The position numbers and the translations under genes are program-made. From Streptomyces sp. RB17 (GTDB lineage Bacteria > Actinomycetota > Actinomycetes > Streptomycetales > Streptomycetaceae), in contig NZ_WEGL01000004.1 in assembly GCF_009604455.1 (NCBI RefSeq), positions 1 to 64,000 of the forward strand: a DNA stretch of 64,000 nucleotides. Direction: 5' to 3'. Shown here one piece after another: positions 41,488 through 49,563 of the stretch; positions within the stretch are counted from its first letter, which is position 1; the number at the start of each line of letters is the position of its first letter. The notes beneath the pieces are model-generated. The model did no database searches and was not told where the DNA came from. It saw only the letters and a program-made list of their open reading frames with translations.

Positions 41488-42651
41488 ATGACCACCGCCC
41501 AGCAGGAGACCGCACAGGCTCCGGTCCGGCGATCCGTCGGCTGGATCCGCGAGGCGCTCCAGACCGCGATCGCGCTGGAGCACTCCACCCTGCCGATCTA
41601 CACCTCGGCCATGCTCTCCCTCGAAGTGCAGAACTACACCAGCTACAACACCATCCGCAGCGTGCTGATGGAGGAGATGGTCCACATGGCCATCGCCGCC
41701 AACATGCTCGCCTCGATCGGCGGCCGCCCGCGGATCAAGGACCTGGACCCGCGCTTCCCCTCCCACGGCCTGCCCGGCGGGGTCGAGCCCGACCTGCACA
41801 TCGGCCTGGCCTCGCTGTCCAAGCCCCAGCTGCGGAACTTCATGCGCCTGGAGTCGCCGCTGTTCCTGTTGCCGGAGGAGTACAGCCACGAGAGCTTCCC
41901 GACCATCGGCAAGCTCTACACGCAGATCAAGGACGCGATCACCGACAACGCCGAGGAGCTGCGCGCGGCGGTCAAGGGCGGCGGCATCGCCAACCAGGTC
42001 GGCGACAACATCGGCTTCAAGACCATCGTGCCGACCCCGGGCGTCGACCCGGTCGACCAGCTCCTGGAGGGGATCACCGAGATCCTGGAGCAGGGCGAGG
42101 GCGCGACCGGCGGCACCATCCAGGCAGGCGCGGCCTTCCAGCACGAGGAGTCGCACTACGGGAAGTTCGCGGAACTCTGGTACGGGCGGGAGTACCGCAC
42201 GCCCGAGCCGGCGCTGGAGCTGAGCCCGGAGACCGAGGCCGTGCACTTCCAGGGCAGCAGGATCGACTGGCCGGACGTGGTCAACACGCTCGCCGTGCCG
42301 TCCGACGGCTACGCCAAGATCCTCGCGGCCGACCCCGACGGGGCCGAGGCCGAGAAGGAACTCCTCCAGTTCGACGAGACGTACACGGGCATGATGGTCC
42401 ACCTCGACGAGCTGTGGAACGGGCCGACGGCCACCCAGTGGCCGACCTTCGGCGAGGCCGTCCACCACATGGTGAAGTTCCGGGTCTTCTCCTGCTTCAC
42501 CTTCATGCGCCGGCAGATCCCGCAGTCCGTCATCGACGACCTGCCGCGCCTGTACCCGGCCGAGTTCGGCTTCCTGAACACCTACACCGACCTGAACCGG
42601 CCCGTCTTCTACGGCCCCCGCTTCCGCAACCTCGCCGCCGCCCAGGCCTGA
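41488..42651 (+). CDS. VioB-type ferritin-like protein
   Basis: Predicted 387-residue helical protein of the ferritin-like family first named from VioB of violacein synthesis. Likely di-metal ligands are Glu31 (ALEHSTLPIY), Glu63 and His66 (EEMVHMA), Glu194 or Glu198, and Glu220/His223 (HEESHYGKF). Only the ferritin-like domain is present, whereas VioB is about 1000 residues. Such proteins could perform oxidative coupling, hydroxylation or oxygen/metal handling; the reaction here is unknown. AAAGGAA precedes the ATG. It lies between two transporter genes and 22 bp before a DJ-1 gene. Confidence 0.8.
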   Translation: MTTAQQETAQAPVRRSVGWIREALQTAIALEHSTLPIYTSAMLSLEVQNYTSYNTIRSVLMEEMVHMAIAANMLASIGGRPRIKDLDPRFPSHGLPGGVEPDLHIGLASLSKPQLRNFMRLESPLFLLPEEYSHESFPTIGKLYTQIKDAITDNAEELRAAVKGGGIANQVGDNIGFKTIVPTPGVDPVDQLLEGITEILEQGEGATGGTIQAGAAFQHEESHYGKFAELWYGREYRTPEPALELSPETEAVHFQGSRIDWPDVVNTLAVPSDGYAKILAADPDGAEAEKELLQFDETYTGMMVHLDELWNGPTATQWPTFGEAVHHMVKFRVFSCFTFMRRQIPQSVIDDLPRLYPAEFGFLNTYTDLNRPVFYGPRFRNLAAAQA

Positions 42652-42673
42652 AGCCCCCCGCAGGAGACTGACC

Positions 42674-43357
42674 ATGTCCCGTACGAAAACGGTCCTCATC
42701 GTCCTCACCAGCCACGCGGAGCTGGGCGACACCGGCCGCGCCACCGGCTACTACCTGCCCGAAGTCGCCCACCCCTGGAAGGTGTTCACCGATGCCGGCC
42801 ACCGCGTCGACCTCGCCTCGGTGCGCGGCGGCCGGCCCCCGGCCTCCGGCGTCGACCTGAACGACAGCGTCCAGAAGGCCTTCCTCGAGGACCCGGAGAT
42901 GAGCGCGAAGCTGGCGGACACGCTCCGCCCCGAGGACGTGGACCCGGCCGCATACGAGGCGGTCTTCTTCGCCGGCGGCCACGGCACCATGTGGGACTTC
43001 CCCGGCAACGGGACCCTGGCCGCGCTCGCCCGGGACGTCTACGAGGCGGGCGGCGTGGTCGCGGCCCTGTGCCACGGCCCTGCGGCGCTGGTCGGGGTGC
43101 GGCTCTCCGACGGCCGCCCGCTGGTCGAGGGCAAGCGGCTGACCGGGTTCAGCAACGCCGAGGAGGCCGCGGTGGGCCTCACCGACGTCGTGCCCTTCGC
43201 GCTCCAGACCGCCCTGGAGGAGCTGGGCGGCAAGCACGAGAGCGCCGCCCCGTTCGCCGCCCACGCGGTGACCGACGGCCGCCTGGTCACGGGGCAGAAC
43301 CCGGCCTCGGCCACGGACACAGCCATGGCGACGGTCCTGGCCCTGGCGTCGTCATGA
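42674..43357 (+). CDS. DJ-1/PfpI-family protein (3), Hsp31-like
   Basis: Predicted 227-residue Hsp31/HchA-type protein. The N-terminal TGYYLPEVAHPW and the nucleophile elbow AALCHGPAALVGV (Cys near 136) are typical of the glutathione-independent glyoxalase III group, which converts methylglyoxal to lactate. GGAG precedes ATG. Its stop overlaps the ATG of the next transporter (ATGA). Its presence suggests that a reactive dicarbonyl or aldehyde arises in the pathway. Confidence 0.85.
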   Translation: MSRTKTVLIVLTSHAELGDTGRATGYYLPEVAHPWKVFTDAGHRVDLASVRGGRPPASGVDLNDSVQKAFLEDPEMSAKLADTLRPEDVDPAAYEAVFFAGGHGTMWDFPGNGTLAALARDVYEAGGVVAALCHGPAALVGVRLSDGRPLVEGKRLTGFSNAEEAAVGLTDVVPFALQTALEELGGKHESAAPFAAHAVTDGRLVTGQNPASATDTAMATVLALASS

Positions 43358-44964
43358 CGGCACCGACGACCGGGGAGACGGTCGGGGCGGCCGATCCGTA
43401 CGCGCCGCCTGTCACCGCACCCGCAGGCCGCGCCCGCTGGTTCGTCCTCGCCGTCGGACTCACCTGCACCTTCCTGGTCGTCGGCGGAGTCTCCATCGCC
43501 AACCTCGCGATGCCGTCCCTGCAGCAGACCCTGCACGTCGGCTTCGGCGCCGTGCAGTTCGTCGTCGCCGGATACGGGCTGGTGTACGCCGTCTTCCTGA
43601 TCACAGGAGGGCGGCTCGGGGATGTGCTGGGCCGCCGCCGGGTGCTGCTCGGCGGGCTCGTCCTGTTCACCGCCGCCGTGCTGGTCAGCGGCCTCGCGCC
43701 GAACGCACCCGTGCTGATCGGCGCCCGCCTGGTGCAGGGCTTCGGCGCCGCGCTGATCTACCCGCAGATCCTGTCGATCATCCAGGACACCTTCGAGGGC
43801 GCCGAACGCAACTTCGCGCTCGGCCTGTTCGGCGCCACCATCGGTGTCGCCATCGTCGTCGGCCAGCTCGTCGGCGGCGCGCTGATCCAGCTGGACCTGG
43901 CCGGGCTGGCCTGGCGCCCGGCCTTCCTGGTGCTGGTCCCGCTCGGCGCCGCCGCGCTGCTCACCGGCCGCCGGGTCATGGCACCGGACCGGCCCGCCGG
44001 CCGCCCGCACATCGACCTCGCCGGCACCGGTCTGCTCGGCGGCGCCCTGCTCCTGCTCGTCCTGCCGCTGCTCGTCGGCCCGGGCGCGGGCTGGGCCTGG
44101 TGGACCTGGGCGATGTTCGCCGCAGCCCTCCCCGCGTTCACCCTCTTCGTCCGCTACGAGCAGCACCTGGACCGCACCGGCCGCACCCCTCTGCTGCGCC
44201 CCTCCCTGTTCCGGCAGCGGGCGTTCAGCGTGGGCATCGCGATCGGCGTCCTGTACTTCATCACCATCGTCGGCCTCGCCGTGTACACCTCGCTGACCTT
44301 CCAGGTCGGACTCGGCCTCGACCCGCTGCAGGCGGGCCTCGCGTTCGCCCCCGTCGGCGTCGCGTTCTTCGTCTCCTCCCTGCTGGTGCCCCGGCTCGTG
44401 CCGCGGCTCGGCCGGTCCGTGCTGGTGCTCGGGCACGTCCTGCTGCTCGGCGGCCTGATCGCCGCGTGGGCCACCGTGCGCGGTGCCGGCTCCGGTATGT
44501 CGGCGGGTGAGCTGGCCCTGCCGCTGCTGCTGATCGGCACGGCCCAGGGCCTGACGATGTCCCCGCTGATCGGTGTCGTGCTGACCGGCATCCGCCCCTC
44601 CGACAAGGGCTCCGCCTCGGGCGCGCTGACCACCGCGTTCCAGATCGGCCAGGCCCTCGGGGTGGCCGGAATCGGTACGGTCTTCGCCGTCCTCGGCGCC
44701 CGCCCGGGCGCGGCCACAGCGTCAAGCCGTTACCAAGTCGCCTATCAATCAGCCCTGTTGCTCATGGCGGCGCTTACGCTGGTGTCGTTCGTCCTGGTCT
44801 ATGCACTTCCGAACCCGCACGACAGCCGGCCCCACCACCACTTCCTGTGGGTACGGCACGGCCGGCGGACCGGGCTCGCGCACGCGTTCTACCTGCTGAC
44901 GGGCGGCCACGCCGTGGGCCGCCGGCTCAGCCACTGGTTCCACCACCACGAAGGGAAACACTGA
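43354..44964 (+). CDS. DHA2-family MFS exporter (2)
   Basis: Predicted 536-residue, 14-segment exporter distinct from the first one (GGVSIANLAMPSLQQTL; TGGRLGDVLGRRRVLLGGL). The last 60 residues after the final helix are His- and Arg-rich (PHHHFLWVRHGRR, HWFHHHEGKH), unusual for the family and possibly metal-binding. Start and stop overlap both neighbours (ATGA at 43354, TGATG at 44962), so it is translated with the Hsp31-like and aldo/keto reductase genes. Confidence 0.85.
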   Translation: MTAPTTGETVGAADPYAPPVTAPAGRARWFVLAVGLTCTFLVVGGVSIANLAMPSLQQTLHVGFGAVQFVVAGYGLVYAVFLITGGRLGDVLGRRRVLLGGLVLFTAAVLVSGLAPNAPVLIGARLVQGFGAALIYPQILSIIQDTFEGAERNFALGLFGATIGVAIVVGQLVGGALIQLDLAGLAWRPAFLVLVPLGAAALLTGRRVMAPDRPAGRPHIDLAGTGLLGGALLLLVLPLLVGPGAGWAWWTWAMFAAALPAFTLFVRYEQHLDRTGRTPLLRPSLFRQRAFSVGIAIGVLYFITIVGLAVYTSLTFQVGLGLDPLQAGLAFAPVGVAFFVSSLLVPRLVPRLGRSVLVLGHVLLLGGLIAAWATVRGAGSGMSAGELALPLLLIGTAQGLTMSPLIGVVLTGIRPSDKGSASGALTTAFQIGQALGVAGIGTVFAVLGARPGAATASSRYQVAYQSALLLMAALTLVSFVLVYALPNPHDSRPHHHFLWVRHGRRTGLAHAFYLLTGGHAVGRRLSHWFHHHEGKH

Positions 44965-45932
44965 TGCGTCAGGTCGCTCTGGGCAGCCAGGGTCTGCAGG
45001 TCTCCGCACAGGGACTCGGCTGCATGGGCATGAGCCAGTCGTACGGAGTCGGCAACGACGAGGAGTCGATCCGGACCATCCACCGGGCCCTCGATCTGGG
45101 CGTGACCCTGATCGACACGGCCAACGTGTACGGGGCGACCGGCCTGTACGGCGTCGGCGCCAACGAGAAGCTGGTCGGCTACGCGCTGCGCGAGCGCCGG
45201 GACGACGTGGTCCTCGCCACCAAGTGCGGCATCGTCGACGTGCGGCCCGGGACGGGCATGGTGCTGCAGGCCGACCCGGACTACATCCGCCGCTGCATCG
45301 ACGAGTCGCTCCAGCGCCTGGGCATCGAGTACGTCGACCTGTACTACCTGCACCGGGTCGACCCGAAGACGCCCATCGAGGAGTCCATCGGCACGATGGC
45401 GGAGCTGGTGCAGGCCGGCAAGGTCCGCTACATCGGGGTCTCCGAGGTGTCCGCCGACGAACTCGAGCGCGCGCACGCCGTGCATCCGATCACGGCCGTG
45501 CAGAGCGAGTACTCGCTGTGGACCCGCGACATCGAGGCGGAGGTCCTGCCCACGGCCCGCCGGCTGGGCATCGGCGTGGTCCCGTTCTCGCCGCTCGGCC
45601 GGGGCTTCCTGACCGGTGCGGTCACCAGCCGGGACACCTTCGACTCGAACGACATGCGCCGCAACATGCCGCGGTTCTCGCAGGACAACCTGGACGCCAA
45701 CCAGAAGGTCGTCGACGTGATCCGGGAGATCGCCGCCGCCCACGACGTGCTGCCCGGCCAGATCGCGCTGGCCTGGGTGCACGCCCAGGGCACCGACCTC
45801 GTCCCCATCCCGGGCACCAAGCGGATCAGCTACCTGGAGCAGAACACGGCCGCCGCGGACATCACCCTGACCGCGGACGACCTGTCCCGCCTGGCCGAGG
45901 CGGCCGCCCAGATCCAGGGCGCCCGCCGCTGA
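44964..45932 (+). CDS. Aldo/keto reductase (AKR13-like)
   Basis: Predicted 322-residue NADPH-dependent reductase. The tetrad is readable in LIDTANVYG (Asp, Tyr), VLATKCGI (Lys) and YYLHRVDPKTP (His). SPLGRGFLTGAVTSRDTF and IPIPGTKRISYLEQN follow the AKR13/YakC pattern. The ATG shares its A with the TGA of the exporter gene. It is last in the rightward arm and ends 12 bp from a convergent gene. A role in reducing an aldehyde or ketone made by the GMC enzyme is an inference. Confidence 0.88.
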   Translation: MRQVALGSQGLQVSAQGLGCMGMSQSYGVGNDEESIRTIHRALDLGVTLIDTANVYGATGLYGVGANEKLVGYALRERRDDVVLATKCGIVDVRPGTGMVLQADPDYIRRCIDESLQRLGIEYVDLYYLHRVDPKTPIEESIGTMAELVQAGKVRYIGVSEVSADELERAHAVHPITAVQSEYSLWTRDIEAEVLPTARRLGIGVVPFSPLGRGFLTGAVTSRDTFDSNDMRRNMPRFSQDNLDANQKVVDVIREIAAAHDVLPGQIALAWVHAQGTDLVPIPGTKRISYLEQNTAAADITLTADDLSRLAEAAAQIQGARR

Positions 45933-45944
45933 CCCTCGCCCGGC

Positions 45945-46862
45945 TCAGTCCGCCTTCAGCTCCGGCGGATGCAGGAAGTAGTTGGCGGCCGACGCCGCCT
46001 GCGCCCCCTCGTGGACGGCAGCCGTCACCTGATGGGAGTGCAGCGCGGTGAGGTCGCCGGCCGCGTAGACGCCCGGCACGCTGGTCTTCTGCTCGGAATC
46101 CACCTGGACGTATCCGGTGGGGGCGAGCCGGACGCCCAGCTGCCGGGCCAGCGTCGTCTCGGGTGTGGCGCCCTGGATGGAGAAGAGAGCGTCCAGCTCC
46201 AGCCGCCGGCCCTCGCGGGTCAGCACCGCGGAGAGCATGCCGTCCGCGCCCTCGACCTCCCCGATCCGGTCGTGCACCACCGGAATGCCGGCGTTCTCCA
46301 GACGGCGGCGGAACTTCGGGCTGATCTCGTCGCTGCCGCTGTTGGTCAGCACCCGCACCCGGTCGGTCAGGCTGTGCAGCTGCATGGCCTCGCCGGCGGC
46401 CGCGTCGGTGTGGCCGACGACCAGGATGCTCCGCCCCCGGTTCTCGTAGCCGTCGCAGGTGATGCACCAGAACATCGACCGGCCGACGTACGACTCCCAG
46501 CCCTCGAAGTGGGGGAAGTGGTCGAGGACGCCGGTGGCCAGCACCAGCGCCCGGGCCCGCCAGGAGTGCCCCTGGGAGCGGACCGTGAAGCCCCGCTCGG
46601 CATCGCCCTCGGCGTGCGTGATCAGGTGGTGCAGCACCTGGACGCCCGCGTACCGGGAGAGCTGCTCCCGGCCGAGCTTGCGCAGGTCGACGGTCGGAAC
46701 GCCCTCGGGGAAACCGAGGTAGTTGTGGTTGGTCTGGTGGTGCGTCGAGCGCCCGTGGCCCGTGTCGAAGACCAGGACCTCACGGTTGTAGCGGGCCAGG
46801 TAGAGCGCCGCGGAGAGACCGGCCGGGCCGCCCCCCACGACGATGGTGTCGACGAGCCTCAT
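45945..46862 (-). CDS. Thioredoxin-reductase-like flavoprotein
   Basis: Predicted 305-residue FAD/NAD(P)H enzyme. The FAD motif TIVVGGGPAGLSAALYLAR starts the protein, the redox pair is CITC (MFWCITCDGYENRG, near 135), and YAAGDLTALHSHQVTAAVHEG closes the FAD site. The NAD(P)-binding motif is ILVVGHTDAAAGEA rather than GxGxxA/G, a departure that may alter cofactor use. It is last in the leftward alpha-glucan/signalling run, 35 bp after the CoA-binding gene, and the two genes share the same upstream string GGGGACGTACGC before ATG. Confidence 0.82.
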   Translation of the reverse strand: MRLVDTIVVGGGPAGLSAALYLARYNREVLVFDTGHGRSTHHQTNHNYLGFPEGVPTVDLRKLGREQLSRYAGVQVLHHLITHAEGDAERGFTVRSQGHSWRARALVLATGVLDHFPHFEGWESYVGRSMFWCITCDGYENRGRSILVVGHTDAAAGEAMQLHSLTDRVRVLTNSGSDEISPKFRRRLENAGIPVVHDRIGEVEGADGMLSAVLTREGRRLELDALFSIQGATPETTLARQLGVRLAPTGYVQVDSEQKTSVPGVYAAGDLTALHSHQVTAAVHEGAQAASAANYFLHPPELKAD

Positions 46863-46897
46863 GCGTACGTCCCCTTCTCACTCGAGTGGTGCGGCTC

Positions 46898-47332
46898 TCA
46901 CGTGGTGCGGCTCAGTGCCCCGGCCAGCTCCAGTTCCGCGTGGACCGCGCCGAGGCAGCGGTTCATGACGACGCGCAGTCCGCCCGCCTCGGCGATCTCC
47001 CGTGCCTCGTCGGACACGATGCCGAGCTGGAGCCACAGCGCCCGCGCCCCGATCTGCAGGGCCTGCCGGGCCACGGCGGGCGTCTCGGGCGCCGGCCGGA
47101 ACACGTCGACGACGTCGACGGGTTCGCCGATGTCGAGCAGCGAGGCGAAGGCCGGCCGGCCCAGTACCTCGCGGTGGTGCGGGTTGACCGGGATGACGGT
47201 GAAGCCCTTGCGCTGGAGGTAGGCCGGGATCTCGTGCGCGGACTTGCCCGGCTCCGCCGAGGCGCCCACCACCGCGATGGTGCGCGCCCCGCCGAGGATG
47301 CGGCGGTATTCGTCCCACAGGTACTCGGTCAT
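46898..47332 (-). CDS. CoA-binding (YccU-like) protein
   Basis: Predicted 144-residue Rossmann-fold protein of the CoA_binding_2 family (ARTIAVVGASAEPGKSAHEIPAYLQRKGF; GARALWLQLGIVSDEA). Members are small cytosolic proteins of unknown physiological role. The ATG overlaps the glgB stop (ATGA), so it is translationally coupled to glycogen branching enzyme. Confidence 0.82.
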   Translation of the reverse strand: MTEYLWDEYRRILGGARTIAVVGASAEPGKSAHEIPAYLQRKGFTVIPVNPHHREVLGRPAFASLLDIGEPVDVVDVFRPAPETPAVARQALQIGARALWLQLGIVSDEAREIAEAGGLRVVMNRCLGAVHAELELAGALSRTT

Positions 47333-49563
47333 GCGTACGTCCCCTCGTCGTGTCGTTCGCCGTCCCCGGCCCGGTGCCGCGGCCGCAGCCAGATGACGCC
47401 GAGGGGCGGCAGGGTGACCTCGGTGCTCCACTCCTGGCCCTGCCAGGGGACCGGAGTGGCGTGCAGCGGCGCGGAGTTGACCACGCCCGAGCCGCCGTAG
47501 CGGTCCGCGTCGGTGTTGAGGATCTCGGTCCACTCGCCGTCGCTGGGCAGGCCGATGCGGTAGCCGTGGCGCACGGTCGGCTGGAAGTGGTGCACACAGA
47601 CCAGGGGCGTGCCGTCGGCGTCGTGGCGGACGAAGGCGTACACGTTGTCCTCCGCCGCGTCCGCGTCCAGCCAGCGAAAGCCCTCGGGGTCGGCGTCCAG
47701 GTCCCACAGGGCGGGAAGCCGCAGGTAGTGCGCGTTGAGGTCGCGGACCAGGTCGCGCACGCCGGCGTGCGGGGCGTGCGCGAGGGCCCGCCAGTCGAGG
47801 CCCGCGTCGTGCGACCACTCGCTCTCCTGGGCGAACTCCTGGCCCATGAAGAGCAGATGCTTGCCGGGGAAGCCCCACATGAGGGCCAGGTACGCCCGCA
47901 CGTTGGCGAACCTCTGCCAGGTGTCGCCGGGCATCTTCCCGAGCAACGAGCCCTTGCCGTGGACCACTTCGTCGTGGCTGATCGGCAGCAGGTGGTTCTC
48001 GGCGTACGCGTACACCATGGGGAAGGTCAGCGCGTGGTGGTGGTACTGCCGGTGCACCGGGTCCTTGCCCATGTAGACCAGCGAGTCGTGCATCCAGCCC
48101 ATGTTCCACTTGAAGCCGAAGCCGAGCCCGCCGTGGTCGGTGCGCCGGGTCACGCCCTCCCAGGCGGTGGACTCCTCGGCGATGGTGACCACGCCGGGGC
48201 AGTTGCGGTAGACGGCGGCGTTCATCTCCTGGAGGAACTCCACCGCCTCCAGGTGCTCCCGGCCGCCGTACGCGTTGGGCAGCCAGCCGCCCTCGGGCCG
48301 CGAGTAGTCGAGGTAGAGCATCGAGGCGACGGCGTCCACCCTGAGGCCGTCGACGTGGAACTCCGTGCACCAGTACAGGGCGTTGGCGACCAGGAAGTTG
48401 CGTACCTGGTCTCGCCCGTAGTCGAAGACGAGGGTGCCCCAGTCGGGGTGCTCCCCGCGGCGCGGGTCCGGGTGCTCGTACAGGGGGGCGCCGTCGAACC
48501 GGGCCAGCGCCCAGTCGTCCTTCGGGAAGTGCGCCGGCACCCAGTCGAGGAGCACGCCGATGCCCGCCCGGTGCAGCGCGTCGACCAGGTGGCGGAAGTC
48601 GTCGGGGGTGCCGAGCGCGGCCATGGGCGCGTAGTACGAGGTCACCTGGTAGCCCCAGGAGCCGCGGAACGGATGCTCGGCGACGGGCAGGAACTCCACG
48701 TGGGTGAAGCCCAGCGCCTTGACGTAGCCGGGCAGTTCGGTGGCCAGCCGGCGGTAGGTCAGGCCCGACCGCCAGGAGCCGAGGTGCAGCTCGTACACGC
48801 TCATCGGTGCCCGTTCGGCGCGCCGCCGGCCGCGTGCCGCCATCCACTCGTCGTCCGTCCAGCGGTGGCGGGAGGTGAAGACGACGGAGGCGGTGCCGGG
48901 CGCGGCCTCGGCCGAGCGGGCGAGCGGGTCCGCCTTCTGCCGCCAGGTTCCGTCGGGCCCGAGGATCTCGAACTTGTACCGGCAGCCGTCGCCGACGTCC
49001 GGCACGAACAGCTCCCAGACGCCCGAGGCGCCCAGCGACCGCATGGGGTGCCCGGCGCCGTTCCAGTGGTTGAAGTCCCCGACCACGCGCACGCCACGGG
49101 CGTTCGGCGCCCACACCGCGAACGCGGTGCCGGTGACGGACCGGTGCTCGCGCACCTGTGCGCCCAGCACGGTCCACAGCCGCTCGTGCCGGCCCTCGGC
49201 GATCAGGTACAGGTCCAGCTCCCCCGGCACGGGCGGGAAGCGGTACGGGTCGTCCGTCTCGCACGCGCACTCGGCGTAGCGCGCCCGCAGCCGGTAGTCC
49301 GAGGTGCCGTCCGGCAGCAGCCCGGAGAAGACGCCGCCGCCCTCGTGAGCCAGCTCGGCCAGGACGTTCCCGGCCGTGTCGATCGCCCACACCGTCTCGG
49401 CGAGCGGTTTGAGGACGCGCAGCACCACGCCGTCCGGCCCCGGGTGCGGGCCGAGCAGCGCGTGGGGGTCGCCGGCCTCGCCGGTGGTCAGACGCCTGAG
49501 ATCGGTGGCCGGCAGCCGAGCGGGGGCCGTCCGGTCGAGGCGGGGGGAAACCGGCGGGTTCAC
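47329..49563 (-). CDS. glgB: 1,4-alpha-glucan branching enzyme
   Basis: Predicted 744-residue GH13 enzyme that makes alpha-1,6 branches in glucan. The CBM48 (about 125-225, GVRVVGDFNHWNGAGHPM) precedes the barrel. Catalytic residues are the Asp of VDGLRVDAVASMLYLD, the Glu of VTIAEEST and the Asp of PISHDEVVHG. The GTG start overlaps the glgE stop (GTGA), the classic GlgE-GlgB pairing: GlgE extends linear chains from maltose-1-phosphate and GlgB branches them. Confidence 0.95.
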   Translation of the reverse strand: MNPPVSPRLDRTAPARLPATDLRRLTTGEAGDPHALLGPHPGPDGVVLRVLKPLAETVWAIDTAGNVLAELAHEGGGVFSGLLPDGTSDYRLRARYAECACETDDPYRFPPVPGELDLYLIAEGRHERLWTVLGAQVREHRSVTGTAFAVWAPNARGVRVVGDFNHWNGAGHPMRSLGASGVWELFVPDVGDGCRYKFEILGPDGTWRQKADPLARSAEAAPGTASVVFTSRHRWTDDEWMAARGRRRAERAPMSVYELHLGSWRSGLTYRRLATELPGYVKALGFTHVEFLPVAEHPFRGSWGYQVTSYYAPMAALGTPDDFRHLVDALHRAGIGVLLDWVPAHFPKDDWALARFDGAPLYEHPDPRRGEHPDWGTLVFDYGRDQVRNFLVANALYWCTEFHVDGLRVDAVASMLYLDYSRPEGGWLPNAYGGREHLEAVEFLQEMNAAVYRNCPGVVTIAEESTAWEGVTRRTDHGGLGFGFKWNMGWMHDSLVYMGKDPVHRQYHHHALTFPMVYAYAENHLLPISHDEVVHGKGSLLGKMPGDTWQRFANVRAYLALMWGFPGKHLLFMGQEFAQESEWSHDAGLDWRALAHAPHAGVRDLVRDLNAHYLRLPALWDLDADPEGFRWLDADAAEDNVYAFVRHDADGTPLVCVHHFQPTVRHGYRIGLPSDGEWTEILNTDADRYGGSGVVNSAPLHATPVPWQGQEWSTEVTLPPLGVIWLRPRHRAGDGERHDEGTYA

